In this document: piece after piece, positions 20,356 to 21,507 of the stretch
Layout: every line of letters begins with the position of its first letter
How positions within the stretch are numbered: position 1 is the first letter of the stretch
Assembly (NCBI GenBank): GCA_008931825.1
Contig: QXVZ01026707.1
Location: forward strand, 1-21,507
Reading direction: 5' to 3'
Length of the DNA stretch: 21,507 nt
DNA from: Phallusia fumigata
Lineage: Eukaryota > Chordata > Ascidiacea > Phlebobranchia > Ascidiidae
Position numbers and translations under genes: made by a program
Notes under the pieces: model-generated
Told to the model about the DNA's origin: nothing
The model's input: only the letters and a program-made list of their open reading frames with translations
Database searches by the model: none

Positions 20356-20413
20356 TGACGTCATCACATTACCCGGCAAATCGGTTTAGGTTTGACGTCA
20401 TAACTCGTGACGT
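20356..20413. promoter_or_regulatory. Cluster of CRE/ATF-like sites
   Basis: Full palindromic TGACGTCA occurs at 20356-20363 and 20393-20400, and a half-site TGACGT at 20408-20413. Three sites in 58 bases in AT-rich DNA suggest a CREB/ATF-responsive element, perhaps for a gene beyond the right edge. Function is inferred. Confidence 0.4.
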
Positions 20414-21507
20414 TTCAAAAGCGCATTTACTGGAACTATTTTTATTTGGTTTCGGCCAAATATCTCACTGGTTTTACTGTTTTGCTTAAGGTTTTAAAGC
20501 AGTTATGTAGAGGCGTTATTGGTTGCAATGCATTTAAGTCATACCTGTTTTGGGGGTTTTGTTCGATTTTGTGACGAATTTTTATTTGGTTTTCCCTTTT
20601 TTCTCTCTGTTTTTCTTCTTTTCACCAGCTTTTATCAAAACACACAACATCCAATACAAGTTGCTAAAGCGTCAAGTGTTTAGTATTTAGCGCGGAGACA
20701 CATCGACAAAGTTTAACAAACTTTCAGCCGCATGATAGAATACGAAACGCACAGTTAAAGAAAAGTGTATTTTTCGTTTTCATACTAGAAATTTTAAATC
20801 ACGCAGAAAAAAAATATGCCGTTGTGCCATTAACATGTATCCACATTTGGATAAACAAGCAAACAACTAAATTAGAAAAAAAAGTTTTTTTACAGCTAAG
20901 AAAACCCCTTTACAAGCTTTGGGTAAAAACAAATGTTAAGTGCAATATACAAATAGGAAAAAGTAAAAGAAATGCCCAAAAAGCACTACAAAATCACAGA
21001 AGTGGGAATTTTAAACCGTAAACCTCGTACGCTACGTATGTACGGCAGCACATACAAAGTTGCACCAACTCACAAAGTTATTTGCAAATGTTTGTAAATA
21101 ATACAAAACGAGGTATTTTTTAATTTTTAGTATTTTAGCACAACGCCAATTGAAAATACTAGGGGTTACCTTTGAAAGGACAATTTTCGCATATTTAATG
21201 AAAGCTAGAATTAAAAAACAGAAAAACATGATCGTAAAAGGCAGTTTCCATCCAAAATTTCTTATAATGAGGCGTAATTTATAGATCTCAAACCTGTCAT
21301 TAAGATCACTAGCCAAAAGCCGGCGGTTTTGAAATAACCCTACCGCCAAAATAATTTTCAAACCAAACGAAAAAAAACAACTTCAAGTTTAGTTTCAAAT
21401 CCTAAATTCTTTATGAGAGTTAATATACCGCTTAAGAACTCAATAAAAGCATCGGCAAACCGTCTTGAATATCAAGAAACCAATCACAGTGAGTTATCAA
21501 AATCACG
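20414..21507. other. Right-end intergenic region
   Basis: No open frame with family character on either strand, no SINE or MITE recognised. It may be the upstream region of a gene outside the window. Confidence 0.45.

Overview
The window looks like nuclear DNA of a small-genome invertebrate chordate, most likely an ascidian of the Ciona type. The evidence is AT-rich sequence, many short GT-AG introns, animal gene families, a high density of small non-autonomous repeats inside introns, and two single-base assembly gaps (N at about 4609 and 15858). The species call is an inference. There are no prokaryotic or phage features. All three genes I can support lie on the + strand, head to tail.

Region 1 (1-7177) is the 3' part of a 12-exon gene that enters the window already inside its reading frame. 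Joining the exons gives 667 residues. The first ~70 residues look like the end of the GTPase domain of the GBP/atlastin family and its linker. Next come three tandem repeats of about 88-92 residues that resemble the helical middle domain of that family, each coded by one short and one long phase-0 exon. The C-terminus is a protein-kinase-like domain that keeps the glycine loop and the VAIK lysine but has lost the HRD and DFG motifs. A dynamin-superfamily GTPase joined to a pseudokinase is the most unusual item here.

Region 2 (9407-14502) is a complete nine-exon SLC10 (sodium/bile-acid cotransporter) gene of 363 codons with all phases matching and the sodium-site signature residues present. 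Region 3 (17037-19891) is a three-exon gene for a 274-residue GNAT-type N-acetyltransferase-like protein. The three genes show no shared pathway; they appear to be ordinary tandem neighbours.

Introns and intergenic DNA hold at least five copies of a tRNA-derived SINE, two copies of a nearly fully palindromic MITE, several hAT-like MITEs (two with imperfect 8-bp target duplications), and other short inverted repeats. Two oppositely oriented SINE copies flank exons 7-8 of the SLC10 gene. Intergenic stretches 7300-9406, 14503-17036 and 19892-21507 hold no gene I can support; the last contains a cluster of three CRE-like sites.
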